Counted from the stretch's first letter, positions 8,109-16,660 are shown. The stretch: DNA of 64,000 nucleotides from Pelagimonas sp. (GCA_025210455.1 JAOARQ010000046.1:1-64000); one strand, 5' to 3'. Translations and numbers: made by a program. Notes: a model not told the origin generated them from the letters alone.

Positions 8109-9527
8109 ATGATGTTTGGAAGCGCGCGTCGTAAGGGAATTGGCGCCTTGACCGCAGCCGCAATGCTGCTTTCGACGGCTGCGCCTTTGGCGGCAGACAC
8201 TTTGGCAGGCGCGTTGACCGCAGCCTATAACCACAGTGGATTGATCGAAAAGAACCGCGCAACCCTGCGTGCGGCGGATGAAGATGTGGCTGCCGCCATG
8301 GCGCAGCTGCGTCCGGTCATCGGTTGGGCCAGCAATGTACGCCGCAGTTTTGGAACGCGCCGCACATTGCCAACCGCTGCGGCGGTTGATTTCGGAACAA
8401 CTGAGGCTTCGATCAGCCTGTCGGCTGAGCTGGTTCTTTATGCGGGTGGGCGCAATAAACTGGCGATTGATGCGGCAAAGGAAAGCGTGCTGGCCACGCG
8501 GGCGTCGCTCGTGTCGGTTGAACAGCAGGTACTGTTTCGTGCGGTCAGCGCCTTCATGGAGGTGCGTCGCGCGCAGGAAACCGTTGCCCTGCGTAAAAAC
8601 AACGTTCGGGTGATCCGTCAGGAAGTGCGCGCTGCCAAAGATCGCTTTGAAGTGGGGGAAATCACCCGCACGGATGTGTCTTTTGCTGAGGCCCGTCTGT
8701 CTGCGGCGCATTCGCAACTGGCTGGCGCGGAAGGGCAGCTTGTCTCTGCTTTCGAAGAATACCGCGCTGCTGTTGGTCACAAGCCCAAAAGCCTTACACA
8801 GCCCAGATCGCTACCGCGCCTGCCGCGTTCCGTTGAGGTGGCCAAGAAACAGGCGGTGCGTGAACACCCTGATATGCTGCGCACCCAACATGCTGTGACT
8901 GCGTCAGAAATCGGTGTGATGATCGCACAGGCCGCGACCAAACCGACGGTTTCGCTGCGATCTTCGCTGACCGGCACCGACACCTTTGGCAATAACAGCT
9001 TTTCGCGCGCCGGTGTGATCGAACTTGGCGCCTCTGGCCCGATTTATAATGGCGGCGCTCTGGCGTCAGCGGTGCGTAAGGCCAAGGCGCAGCGGGATTC
9101 AAGCCGGTCTGATCTGCATATCATCAGCCATGATCTGCGTAAGAACGTCGGTGATGCCTATGTGCGTCTGGAAGTGGCCCGTGCCAGCCGCGCGGCTTTC
9201 GAATCACAGGTGCGGGCTGCAACCGTGGCTTTCCGCGGTGTCCGCGAAGAGGCCAAGCTGGGGGCACGAACCACATTGGATGTGCTCGATGCTGAACAGG
9301 AACTTCTGGATGCCCGCGCCAGCCTGATTTCGGCGCAGGTGGATGAAAGCATCGCGGCCTATGCTGTGCTGGTTTCGGTTGGCAAACTGACCGCAAAAGA
9401 CCTGCAATTGAAGGTGCCGCACTTCGATCCGGCCTCGTACTACAACCTTGTGCGCAAGGCCCCGGCAGCCAAAAGCAAGCAGGGCAAAGAACTGGACCGT
9501 GTGCTGCGCGCCCTTGGAAAGAACTAA
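8109..9527 (+). CDS. tolC: TolC-family outer-membrane channel protein
   Basis: 472 residues. A signal peptide is visible (about residues 1-29, ending PLAADT after an alanine-rich core). The mature part consists of two homologous repeats of long coiled helices, as in TolC: EKNRATLRAADEDVAAAMAQLRP opens repeat 1 and REHPDMLRTQHAVTASEIGV opens repeat 2, with the typical DVSFAEARLSAAHSQLAGAEGQL segment. TolC forms the trimeric outer-membrane tunnel used by type I secretion and RND/ABC efflux. The ribosome site GAGAGGA precedes two ATG codons (8109 and 8112). It is co-transcribed with pcm upstream and a PopZ-like gene downstream. Confidence 0.93.
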   Translation: MMFGSARRKGIGALTAAAMLLSTAAPLAADTLAGALTAAYNHSGLIEKNRATLRAADEDVAAAMAQLRPVIGWASNVRRSFGTRRTLPTAAAVDFGTTEASISLSAELVLYAGGRNKLAIDAAKESVLATRASLVSVEQQVLFRAVSAFMEVRRAQETVALRKNNVRVIRQEVRAAKDRFEVGEITRTDVSFAEARLSAAHSQLAGAEGQLVSAFEEYRAAVGHKPKSLTQPRSLPRLPRSVEVAKKQAVREHPDMLRTQHAVTASEIGVMIAQAATKPTVSLRSSLTGTDTFGNNSFSRAGVIELGASGPIYNGGALASAVRKAKAQRDSSRSDLHIISHDLRKNVGDAYVRLEVARASRAAFESQVRAATVAFRGVREEAKLGARTTLDVLDAEQELLDARASLISAQVDESIAAYAVLVSVGKLTAKDLQLKVPHFDPASYYNLVRKAPAAKSKQGKELDRVLRALGKN

Positions 9528-9596
9528 TTTTATCATTCTGTTGTGACAAACAGGGCTTCGCGGTACACTGTATCGCGAGGCCAGAGTGGTAAAAGA

Positions 9597-10619
9597 ATGT
9601 CTGATCCAGTAACGAACATTGAAATCGAAGATGTTCTCTCCTCGATCCGCAGGCTTGTATCCGAAGATACACGCCCGGCATCTGGGGCAGGGGACTTTGC
9701 GCAGCGTGACCGTCTTGTTCTGACGCCTTCGCTGCGTGTGCAGGATATTGCACAGCCAGAGCCAGCCGCTGACCTGCCGGATGCCCCATTTGTTGAGGTG
9801 CCCGAAGAAGAGCATCAGCCAGAGCCACCCGTTTTGCTGGTTGAGCCTGTCACACCTGAACCAGATGTTCCGGTTGAAACGCTTGAGGCAGAGACTGACC
9901 AAAGCGATGAGGCACAGGACGATTCGATTTCATCGGAAATCTCGATGTTGTCGAAGCTGGTCGAAGAAGAACTGTCCAAGACGTTGAATACGCCGCCGCA
10001 AGAGGATGCGCTTGAGGCAGTCTTGGAAGAGGTGCAGCAGGTGCCTTCTGAAGAGGCTGTGATTGCAGAGGATGTCGAAGCCTCTTCTCCTGTGGCGGAG
10101 GTGGAAAGCGCTCCTGCGGAGATCCGTGACACCGCTCTGGAAGCGAAGATTTCGGCATTAGAGGCTTTGGTTGCCGCGCAGAATGTTGCGGTTGAGGCCG
10201 TTTCGGGCACGCAGGACGCGGCGGCCACGCCCGTCGAACCGGGTGAGATGGAACCGCAAACGGATCCAGAGGATGTGTCCGCAGAAGATGACAGCGTGCC
10301 GCCCGTGTTCCAGCGGTCTGCTCAGTCGCTTGAGTGGGAAGATCATACAGCGGAAGAACTGGCTGAAAGCCCGGTGAGCATTGAGGAAACTCAACCATCT
10401 GCCGAGATTGTGGTGGAAAGCGAGGCTGAGCCGGTACAGGTAGAGCCCGCAGCCGTTGCCGCTGAGGTATCAATCGACGAATCCATGCTGCGCGAGATCG
10501 TTACGCAGATCGTGCGCGAGGAGTTGCAGGGGCCTTTGGGGGAACGCATCACGCGCAATGTGCGCAAACTGGTGCGCCGTGAAATTCACCGCGCGTTTCT
10601 GAATCAGGAATTCGAATAA
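9597..10619 (+). CDS. popZ: PopZ-like polar organizing protein (DUF2497)
   Basis: 340 residues. The N-terminus MSDPVTNIEIEDVLSSIRRLVSEDTR matches the short helix that begins PopZ proteins (EEILASIRRIISE). The centre (about residues 40-280) is a long low-complexity linker rich in E, A, V, P and S, which in PopZ drives condensation. The C-terminus (about residues 295-340: MLREIVTQIVREELQGPLGE, then RNVRKLVRREIHRAF) matches the oligomerising helices. PopZ forms polar matrices that bind ParB and cell-cycle regulators. I chose ATG 9597, not the in-frame GTG at 9543, because family similarity begins there. The position after pcm and tolC agrees with the Caulobacter order as I recall it. The linker is longer than in the Caulobacter protein. 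Confidence 0.75.
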   Translation: MSDPVTNIEIEDVLSSIRRLVSEDTRPASGAGDFAQRDRLVLTPSLRVQDIAQPEPAADLPDAPFVEVPEEEHQPEPPVLLVEPVTPEPDVPVETLEAETDQSDEAQDDSISSEISMLSKLVEEELSKTLNTPPQEDALEAVLEEVQQVPSEEAVIAEDVEASSPVAEVESAPAEIRDTALEAKISALEALVAAQNVAVEAVSGTQDAAATPVEPGEMEPQTDPEDVSAEDDSVPPVFQRSAQSLEWEDHTAEELAESPVSIEETQPSAEIVVESEAEPVQVEPAAVAAEVSIDESMLREIVTQIVREELQGPLGERITRNVRKLVRREIHRAFLNQEFE

Positions 10620-10622
10620 AAA

Positions 10623-10646
10623 AAAACGCGCCGCAAGGCGCGTTTT
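10623..10646. terminator. Bidirectional intrinsic terminator between popZ and DUF6280 gene
   Basis: AAAACGCGCC-GCAA-GGCGCGTTTT: a ten-base perfect stem with a stable GCAA tetraloop, A-tract on one side and T-tract on the other, between convergent genes ending at 10619 and 10671. Confidence 0.9.
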
Positions 10647-10670
10647 AAGTAAAATCAAATGGTTGGTCTC

Positions 10671-10991
10671 TTAGGCGGCTTCTGCCTGTTGTGCTGCATT
10701 GCGGCGCTCGCTTTCTTCGCGCGACAGGGCCACAGAGGTGCGCACACCTTTGGATACAAACTCCATCAAACCTTCGACCACACGTTCATTGGGGTCAATT
10801 CCAGCGCAGGACAGAACCTCGCGGCCATCGCGCGAACGCGCCCAGCGGGCGATCTGTTCGGGGCCATTGCCGTATTTCTTGTCATCTGCAATTGCATCGT
10901 CCAGGGCAGCCAGCACCACGGCAGCAAACAGCTTGCGGGCACGGTTGCCCTGCTCAGAATTGAATGCGGTGCTGTCAACGAAGTCTTTCAT
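10671..10991 (-). CDS. DUF6280 family protein
   Basis: 106 residues, soluble, mixed helical, no signal peptide. The motifs ARKLFAAVVLAALDDAIADD, GPEQIARWARSRDGREVLSCAGIDP and ERVVEGLMEFVSKG fit the small Rhodobacterales-restricted family DUF6280 as I remember it. The function is unknown. The gene is convergent with popZ and shares its terminator; it diverges from efp with 215 bases between the starts. Confidence 0.7.
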   Translation of the reverse strand: MKDFVDSTAFNSEQGNRARKLFAAVVLAALDDAIADDKKYGNGPEQIARWARSRDGREVLSCAGIDPNERVVEGLMEFVSKGVRTSVALSREESERRNAAQQAEAA

Positions 10992-11206
10992 GTTTCGACC
11001 TTTGATTATTGCTCTTGTCTTTTCGGCGTGAGGGGACTTATGGCCTATTCAGTGCGATTCGGATATAGCTAAGATGCATATCTAGGTTGCATTTTTCGCA
11101 TATCATTCTGCATGTGCAGCACGAAATCCCGTGGCTTGCGCGGCGGAAGCCATCCAGATATAGGGTGCGTCAAGAACTCTTCAACCTTTTGCCATGGTTT
11201 TGCCAC

Positions 11207-11770
11207 ATGCCTAAAATCAACGGAAACGAGATCCGCCCCGGAAACGTGCTTGAGCACAACGACCAGCTTTGGGCCGCTGTGAAAGTGGACCATGTGAAAC
11301 CCGGCAAGGGCGGCGCCTTTGCCCAGGTCGAACTGAAAAACCTGCGCAACGGATCCAAGCTGAATGAACGCTTCCGCAGCGCCGATAAGGTTGAGCGCGT
11401 GCGTCTTGAGCAAAAAGACATGCAGTTCCTCTATGAAGATGACGGTCAGCTTATCTTTATGGACACGGAAACTTACGATCAGGTTCAGGTAATGGCCGAT
11501 TTGCTGGGCGATCGTCGTCCGTTTTTGCAAGATGGCATGACCATTGTGGTGGAATTTTATGACACAGAGGCGCTGAACGCCACGGTGCCGCAAAAAGTGA
11601 CCTGCGAAATTGTCGAGACCGAGCCGGTTGTCAAAGGCCAGACCGCGGCCAACAGCTTCAAGCCTGCGGTGCTTGACAATGGCGTGCGCATCTCTGTTCC
11701 GCCCTTCGTTGCGCAGGGCGAAAAGATCGTCGTGAACACCGAAACCATGTCGTATTCCGAGCGCGCCTGA
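11207..11770 (+). CDS. efp: Translation elongation factor P
   Basis: 187 residues, exactly the usual EF-P length. The three beta-barrel domains are recognisable: KOW-like domain I with [10 protein letters not shown] (the lysine at residue 34 is the residue modified in many bacteria), the central domain with [17 protein letters not shown], and the C-terminal domain with the signature [23 protein letters not shown] relieves ribosome stalling at polyproline. I take the ATG at 11207, where the conserved [11 protein letters not shown] begins, although the frame stays open upstream. The modification enzymes are not in this window. Confidence 0.95.
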   Translation: MPKINGNEIRPGNVLEHNDQLWAAVKVDHVKPGKGGAFAQVELKNLRNGSKLNERFRSADKVERVRLEQKDMQFLYEDDGQLIFMDTETYDQVQVMADLLGDRRPFLQDGMTIVVEFYDTEALNATVPQKVTCEIVETEPVVKGQTAANSFKPAVLDNGVRISVPPFVAQGEKIVVNTETMSYSERA

Positions 11771-11828
11771 CCACGGGGCTCGCGCGCATATCCCCCGAAT
11801 TTGCCGGGGGACAGCATCAGATCAATCA

Positions 11829-11860
11829 GGCCTCCGGCGCAACGCCCAGGAGGCCTTTTT
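11829..11860 (+). terminator. Intrinsic terminator after efp
   Basis: GGCCTCC paired with GGAGGCC, with an inner GGCG-CAA-CGCC hairpin, followed by six Ts. It ends two bases before the ATG of the next gene, so it could also modulate that gene's translation. Confidence 0.8.
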
Positions 11861-11861
11861 T

Positions 11862-12326
11862 ATGATTGATACCTTAACACCTGACGATATCCCCGCGCTG
11901 GCGCAGATGCTGCGTGGGTTGAACCGGCTGCATATGTTTCACCTGCCACATCTATATCACGATAATGGGGCGGATGAGGCACTAGAGGCGTTTTTCACCA
12001 CGCAGTTTGAACAGGGCGCACGTGTTATCGGGTACCGACTAGAAGGGATCCCGCGCGGTTACCTGATGTGGCAGCTGCAGGAGCGCCCCGCCGATGGGTT
12101 AATGTTTGCGCGCAAGCGTGGGTTGCTGGATCATATCTTTGTCGATCCGATCTTGCGTAAGCGCGGGGTGGGGCGGCGCTTGATTGCAGCCTTTGAAGAG
12201 CAGATTCAGCAAGAAGGCTGTGGCTCTTGGGTGTCGTTGGTGCACGCGTTTAACACGCCTTCCCAGCAGCTTATGCAAGATGCCGGGGCAGGGGTGGCGG
12301 TGCAGATGTTTGAAAAACGGTTTTAG
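11862..12326 (+). CDS. GNAT-family N-acetyltransferase
   Basis: 154 residues. The acetyl-CoA binding segment is IFVDPILRKRGVGRRLIAAFEEQ (about residues 91-113; the R/Q-x-x-G-x-G/A loop reads RKRGVG). It continues with the family strand SWVSLVHAFNTPSQQLMQDAGA. The substrate is unknown. The start at 11862 directly follows the T-tract of the efp terminator, leaving almost no leader, so either transcription reads through or the gene has its own start point within the terminator. Its stop codon overlaps that of the convergent ygfZ gene by four bases (TTAG). Confidence 0.85.
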   Translation: MIDTLTPDDIPALAQMLRGLNRLHMFHLPHLYHDNGADEALEAFFTTQFEQGARVIGYRLEGIPRGYLMWQLQERPADGLMFARKRGLLDHIFVDPILRKRGVGRRLIAAFEEQIQQEGCGSWVSLVHAFNTPSQQLMQDAGAGVAVQMFEKRF

Positions 12327-13072
12327 TCTTTCGCGGGGGGTGCCCAGTGAATTCGGGCATCCCCGGCCGTCAGATCGCCTTTGGCGCGATCAAAGCGCAG
12401 GTAGGCCATGGCCTTGCCGCCTGATTGTGTAAACAGCGTCCCAGCTGGTTTTTCGCCTGCCATGATGTCACTGCCGGGCGCCGCTACCCCATCAATTTCA
12501 ACCAGCGTCAGACCTTTGCGCAGCTCGGTCTTGTGTTTCATGCGCGCGGTGACTTCCTGCCCGACGTAACATCCCTTGCGGAAATCCACCCCGTTCAACC
12601 GTTCAAATCCGGCTTCCAAGATGAAGGTGTCGGGCGTCAGCTCGATCCCGCTTTGCGGCACACAGGCGGCGACATGCAGCGCCTCCCAGTCCGTGTCGGT
12701 GCCGGGTTGCCCCGCATAGCCGCGCCAGCCCAGGGACGCATCCCGCGGATCTGCAAAAGCCCCTTCGGGCACATCCCCAAGACCGCGTGTTACCTGAAGA
12801 TCGGTTTCTTCCAGTGTCACGTCGGAACGCAGCTTGTACATGCTCAGCGTCTGTACCACCGGGCCCGCCAGATCGGCATCAATGTCGATCAGGATGTTGT
12901 CTCCATCAGGCACCAGAAAAAAATCAGCGCGGTATTTGCCCTGTGGAGTCAGAAAGGCGGTATAGACCAGCCCGGTCTCCAGCTTGTCCACATCATTGGT
13001 GATCAGCCCTTGCAGAAACGATCTGGCATCCGATCCGCCCACGCGGATCACTTTTCGATTAACCTGGGTCAT
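12323..13072 (-). CDS. ygfZ: Folate-dependent Fe-S cluster maturation protein YgfZ (GcvT-like)
   Basis: 249 residues. The family hallmark K-G-C-Y-x-G-Q-E is present as KGCYVGQEVTARM (about residues 165-177), with the preceding FERLNGVDFRKG context and the N-terminal FLQGLITNDV segment. YgfZ/IBA57 proteins bind tetrahydrofolate and help maturation or repair of certain Fe-S enzymes in the cytoplasm. The length agrees with the shorter alphaproteobacterial form. The start ATG at 13072 lies 60 bases from the divergent glycosyltransferase start. Confidence 0.9.
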   Translation of the reverse strand: MTQVNRKVIRVGGSDARSFLQGLITNDVDKLETGLVYTAFLTPQGKYRADFFLVPDGDNILIDIDADLAGPVVQTLSMYKLRSDVTLEETDLQVTRGLGDVPEGAFADPRDASLGWRGYAGQPGTDTDWEALHVAACVPQSGIELTPDTFILEAGFERLNGVDFRKGCYVGQEVTARMKHKTELRKGLTLVEIDGVAAPGSDIMAGEKPAGTLFTQSGGKAMAYLRFDRAKGDLTAGDARIHWAPPAKD

Positions 13073-13132
13073 GGTGGTCCCCTTCCTGTCGCTTCTCGGA
13101 TATAGGGCAGGAAATCAAAGGCGAACAGACCC

Positions 13133-13813
13133 ATGCGTGCACCAATTTCCGTGATTATTCCGACTTTGAATGCTCAGGCGGGTCTTCCAGCCTGCCTGTC
13201 GGCCCTTGGCGAAGGACTGAACGAAGGCTTGATACGCGAATTGATCCTGTCAGATGGAGGATCAACCGACGAGACTTTGCGAATCGCTGAAAGCGCGGGG
13301 GCCGAGCTGGTACAGGGCGCACCATCGCGTGGGGGGCAGTTGCGGCGCGGGGCCGATGCGGCGCAGGGCGATTGGCTGTTGTTTCTACATGCCGATACGG
13401 TGCTGAAACCGGGCTGGAGCGCGGAGGTTATCGCTGCGCTGCCGCAAAACGGGGCCTACTACTTTCAGTTGCGTTTTGATCAAAAAGGCTTTGCAGCACG
13501 TTTTGTTGCGGGCTGGGCTAATCTGCGGTCGCGCATGTTTGGGCTGCCGTATGGGGATCAGGCTTTGCTGATTGACCGGGCCAGCTATGACGCTGTGGGC
13601 GGATATGCTGATATTCCCCTGATGGAGGATGTGGCCATGGCTCGCGCGCTAAAGGGGCAGTTGCAGGGTCTGCCTGCCATCGCAGAAACGTCGGCGCAAA
13701 AGTATCAGCGTCAGGGCTGGCTCAAACGCGGTGGTCGTAATCTGGGGCTTTTGCTGCGTTACCTGACAGGTGCAGATCCTGAGGATCTTGCCCGCAGCTA
13801 TCGCAAGAACTAA
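13133..13813 (+). CDS. GT2-like glycosyltransferase, TIGR04283 (arsenosugar/selenodomain-associated) type
   Basis: 226 residues. Nucleotide-sugar fold: ISVIIPTLNAQAGL at the start, ELILSDGGSTDET (about residues 36-48), WLLFLHADTVLKPGW (about residues 80-94, the DxD-like HAD motif) and MEDVAMARAL near residue 165. The compact size, SRGGQLRRGAD and YGDQALLIDR segments fit the TIGR04283 subfamily, linked in some genomes to arsenosugar formation. No partner radical-SAM or arsenic gene is seen nearby, so the arsenosugar link is only a family hint. The stop overlaps the convergent phosphatase gene by four bases (CTAA). Confidence 0.78.
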   Translation: MRAPISVIIPTLNAQAGLPACLSALGEGLNEGLIRELILSDGGSTDETLRIAESAGAELVQGAPSRGGQLRRGADAAQGDWLLFLHADTVLKPGWSAEVIAALPQNGAYYFQLRFDQKGFAARFVAGWANLRSRMFGLPYGDQALLIDRASYDAVGGYADIPLMEDVAMARALKGQLQGLPAIAETSAQKYQRQGWLKRGGRNLGLLLRYLTGADPEDLARSYRKN

Positions 13814-14532
13814 CCCGCTTTGTTGTCCATCAAAAGACGCGCGACATCGGCCTCGGCCTGTTTGGTATCCCAGCCGGTTTGAATGGGTTTCGCGTCATAT
13901 TCGGTGCGAATCCAGTCTTCAAATCCGATCTCACCCAAAGACAGCCGCGCTTTATAGACTCGCAGGATATAATCCTGAATGCCGGTTTTGGTAAAATCCA
14001 GATGGATGTACTTGATGCCCAGCTGCTTTATCGCCTCGTCGATTGGGGCGTTTTCGAACACCAGCAGATACATCGCAGCCACAAAGCCCGCGCGATCCGC
14101 GCCGGATTTGCAGTGGAACATCAGCGGGCGTTCTGCGGCGCGCAATTTGTCGATCACATCAACGATATACGCCCGATCCGCCGCATGACGCGCCCAAAGC
14201 TTGGCATTGACCAGCGTCAGCCCCAGCTTTTCACAGCTGTCTTTCTCCAGCAGGTAATGCGCCCAGCGATCTTCTCCGCGCAGATTGATCACGGTTTTGA
14301 TGCCCATTTTGGCATATTTTTCAAACCGGCGATGTGTGGGCTGGTTTGAGCGCCAGACCCCGGGAGCCAATGGCCAGAAATTTGTCCAGAAGCTGCGCAG
14401 AAAAGCGTGGTCAAACAGGTTGTAATGCACTTTCGACCAGAACAGTGCTTGCGGGGTCGAAATATCATGCCCAAAGGAATACCTGAGGCGACGTTCTTTG
14501 TCGCTGAGATAGGTCGAGATCTTTTTGAGCAT
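13810..14532 (-). CDS. Dual-specificity/tyrosine protein phosphatase-like protein
   Basis: 240 residues. The cysteine-phosphatase P-loop is intact: HCKSGADR, with the nucleophilic C141 and R147 (C-x5-R). The upstream segment VINLRGEDRW (about residues 81-90) resembles the family's general-acid region seen in SiW14-like and DSP-like bacterial phosphatases. There is no signal peptide; the N-terminus is basic. A lipid or protein phosphatase role is equally possible. The gene is convergent with the glycosyltransferase and its start lies about 100 bases from the paired hairpins at 14636. Confidence 0.8.
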   Translation of the reverse strand: MLKKISTYLSDKERRLRYSFGHDISTPQALFWSKVHYNLFDHAFLRSFWTNFWPLAPGVWRSNQPTHRRFEKYAKMGIKTVINLRGEDRWAHYLLEKDSCEKLGLTLVNAKLWARHAADRAYIVDVIDKLRAAERPLMFHCKSGADRAGFVAAMYLLVFENAPIDEAIKQLGIKYIHLDFTKTGIQDYILRVYKARLSLGEIGFEDWIRTEYDAKPIQTGWDTKQAEADVARLLMDNKAG

Positions 14533-14635
14533 GGTGCATCCTGTATCGCTGCGCGCGGTTTAATTCGCCAGCACTGCACTGTCCAGTCGCGTGATGATTG
14601 ACGGTGCGGTGTTTCAGGCTAATGTCAGCGCAAAC

Positions 14636-14797
14636 TAGTCACCCGAATCTGAAGTTCGCCACACTGAACAGCCGTGCCGGAACGAACTTCAGATTCTGTC
14701 CGGGTGACTACAAATATTTGAATCTAGTATGGTGGAATTGAAATTCGCTCCCGCGCTAGGCGGATCAGTGTGGCGAATTTCAATTTCACCATACCAG
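14636..14797. repeat. Nested palindrome: two head-to-head hairpins with covarying arms
   Basis: Hairpin A spans 14636-14710: outer stem 10 bp, inner stem 13 bp, 24-base loop, a 5-base bulge at 14696-14700. Hairpin B spans 14724-14797: 25-base arms with 23 matches, 24-base loop. B read on the minus strand is homologous to A: the loops share CCACACTGA-C-GCC--GC. In the inner 13-bp stem the three differing base pairs are all compensated in the opposite arm. The spacer contains the perfect palindrome CAAATATTTG (14711-14720), so the whole unit is symmetrical. It lies 16 bases before the next start codon. I cannot name the family; the inverted-pair layout recalls REPIN elements. Confidence 0.8.
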
Positions 14798-14813
14798 ACG
14801 CAGGGGGCATCAC

Positions 14814-16022
14814 ATGTCGTTGAGAAACGGTCGCAGTTTCATGGCTATTCCGGGGCCGTCCGAAGTGCCGGATCGTGTGTTGCAGGCCATGCATCGCGGA
14901 ACGCCTGACATTTATGCGGGTGAGCTGCCCGATATGATGGCCGGGATTGCGCGCGATCTGCGGTATGTGGCGCAGACCGACCAAAATCTGGCGATTTACA
15001 TCTGCAACGGTCACGGCACATGGGAAGCGGCGCTGGCCAATACCCTTCAATCGGGGGACAAGGTGCTGGTGCCGGCCACGGGCACATTTGGCCATAGTTG
15101 GGCAAATGCCGCGCAGCGCATGGGGATCGAGACGCAGATGCTTGATCACGGTCGCAAAGCACCGGTTGATCCCGAAGCGGTGCGGCGCGCATTGGAGGCA
15201 GATAAGTCGCATGACCTCAAAGCATTGTTGGTCGTTCATGTGGATACATCGACCTCGGTGCGCTCTGACATTGCTGCCCTGCGTGCTGTGCTGGACGATC
15301 TGAAGCACCCGGCGCTTTTGCTGGTGGACTGCATTGCCTCGATGGGCTGCGATGAATTCCGCATGGATGCCTGGGGGGCGGATGTAGCGATCACGGCCTC
15401 GCAAAAAGGGCTGATGGTGCCTGCGGGGCTGGGCTTTGTATTTTTCAGTGACCGCGCTGCAGAGTGGCGCAAAAGCCTGACGCAGGTGTCGGGATATTGG
15501 GATTGGACGGATCGCGCCGCGCCTGAGTTTTTGTATCAGTACTTCTTTGGCACGGCGCCCACGCATCATCTTTATGGATTGCGGGCGGCGTTGGATATGA
15601 TCCGTGAAGAAGGAATCGAACAGGTCTGGCGGCGTCATCAAACCCTTGCGCAGGGGCTTTGGGCGGCTGTTGATCATTGGGGGCAGGCGGGGACAATTCG
15701 TGCAAACATCGCTGATCCCGCCCACCGTTCGCATGCGGTGACAACCGTTGAGATTGGCATGGGCAACGGTGATCGGCTGCGCGCCTGGTGTCAGGCGCAG
15801 ACGGGGGTGACGCTGGGCATCGGGCTGGGATCACAGACCGAAGACGATCCAAAGGCGTCGCGTATCTTCCGTTTTGGACATATGGGGCATCTGAACCCGC
15901 CGATGTTGCTGGGGGTTCTTGGCACGGTTGAGGCAGGACTGACTGCATTGGATATTCCGCATCATCCCGGCGGAGTGACTGCGGCGGCGCAGGCAATTGC
16001 GCGCGATCTGGCCAGAGTTTAA
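14814..16022 (+). CDS. Class V aminotransferase, alanine/serine-glyoxylate type
   Basis: 402 residues. It opens with the characteristic AIPGPSEVPDRVLQAM and PDIYAGELPDM, has the cofactor-binding stretch VHVDTSTSVRSD (about residues 142-153), the aspartate in LLVDCIASMGCDEF (about residues 170-183) and the PLP lysine in ITASQKGLMVPAGLGFV (about residues 193-209). Such enzymes transaminate glyoxylate with serine or alanine, feeding the serine cycle or photorespiratory-type carbon flow. No bhcB, bhcC or bhcD neighbours are present, and the start differs from BhcA, so I do not call it BhcA. The leader contains the long palindromic repeat, which could affect its expression. Confidence 0.82.
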   Translation: MSLRNGRSFMAIPGPSEVPDRVLQAMHRGTPDIYAGELPDMMAGIARDLRYVAQTDQNLAIYICNGHGTWEAALANTLQSGDKVLVPATGTFGHSWANAAQRMGIETQMLDHGRKAPVDPEAVRRALEADKSHDLKALLVVHVDTSTSVRSDIAALRAVLDDLKHPALLLVDCIASMGCDEFRMDAWGADVAITASQKGLMVPAGLGFVFFSDRAAEWRKSLTQVSGYWDWTDRAAPEFLYQYFFGTAPTHHLYGLRAALDMIREEGIEQVWRRHQTLAQGLWAAVDHWGQAGTIRANIADPAHRSHAVTTVEIGMGNGDRLRAWCQAQTGVTLGIGLGSQTEDDPKASRIFRFGHMGHLNPPMLLGVLGTVEAGLTALDIPHHPGGVTAAAQAIARDLARV

Positions 16023-16090
16023 CGTAAACTGCGGCTGGCCAGAAACGCGTTGGGGTGGTTTTCGGCTATCCCTTCGCAGATGACCATTGC

Positions 16091-16399
16091 TAGGGCCTGT
16101 TCACACTATTCAGTTGTCACCAGTTTCTGTCCAAAATTGCTCAGATTTAGGAACTTAACCTTAGGAATAGTGATCTACTGCAAGGTTCAATGACGCGAAG
16201 CTGGGCAATTTTGGTGAAACCCGTCGCACCAGAGGTGTGCATAACACTTGCTCGCCTTTGGCGAGACGGGCGCGGCGGATTTTGCCCCTCGCATCGCAGA
16301 AATTCACTTGCGATGATCACATCGCGGCATTCATTTCAACGTGCCAGCGGCAAAATCCGTGTCACGCTGGCGAGAACTGAATAGTGTGAACAGGCCCTA
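16091..16399. mobile_element. Non-coding MITE of about 305 bp flanked by TA
   Basis: Perfect 25-base inverted ends (16091-16115 and 16375-16399, including the flanking TA). They read TA-GGGCCTGTTCACACTATT inward from each side, with TA on both sides as the probable target duplication, so the element proper is about 16093-16397. The interior holds further hairpins (CCAAAATTGC with GCAATTTTGG; CTCGCC-TTT-GGCGAG) and no recognisable transposase. TA duplication fits a MITE moved in trans by an IS630 or IS5 (IS427-group) transposase; which one cannot be told from this. Confidence 0.85.
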
Positions 16400-16621
16400 A
16401 TCGGTCGAAACATCCTTATGCCGGTTGGTCAGTCTGCTGACCTCGGTGCGGTTGATAAAGTGGTTGATCACCATCGCCAGTATCAATACCGGCGCCAGCC
16501 CCCAGCTGGACCACAGCACCCCAAAGATCCAAAGCAGGTTCAGATAGATCAGGATCAGGTTGGCCAGCGCCTTATCTGCCTCTTGCGCGTCTTTGTCGAT
16601 TTTCATGGCACTCTCCGACAT
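16397..16621 (-). CDS. Small two-helix membrane protein, stop codon supplied by the MITE
   Basis: 74 residues from ATG 16621 (or 69 from the ATG at 16606). Two hydrophobic helices (about residues 21-37 and 40-55) with a short turn, charged ends on both sides; it resembles small '2TM' proteins. The last sense codon GAT is followed by TAG whose bases 16397-16399 are the end of the MITE and its TA duplication. The original C-terminus was therefore altered or lost by the insertion. Its function is unknown; whether the shortened form works is unclear. Confidence 0.65.
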   Translation of the reverse strand: MSESAMKIDKDAQEADKALANLILIYLNLLWIFGVLWSSWGLAPVLILAMVINHFINRTEVSRLTNRHKDVSTD

Positions 16622-16660
16622 GGCTTGGGATCAGCTTGACGCAGAGGATTCAATATTTGG

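Noticed and set aside
14814..16022. BhcA (aspartate-glyoxylate aminotransferase) of the beta-hydroxyaspartate cycle
   Set aside because: None of bhcB, bhcC or bhcD is adjacent, and the N-terminal sequence differs from what I recall of BhcA.
16190..16384. 64-residue open frame inside the MITE
   Set aside because: No similarity to a transposase and it runs into the terminal inverted repeat; most likely chance.
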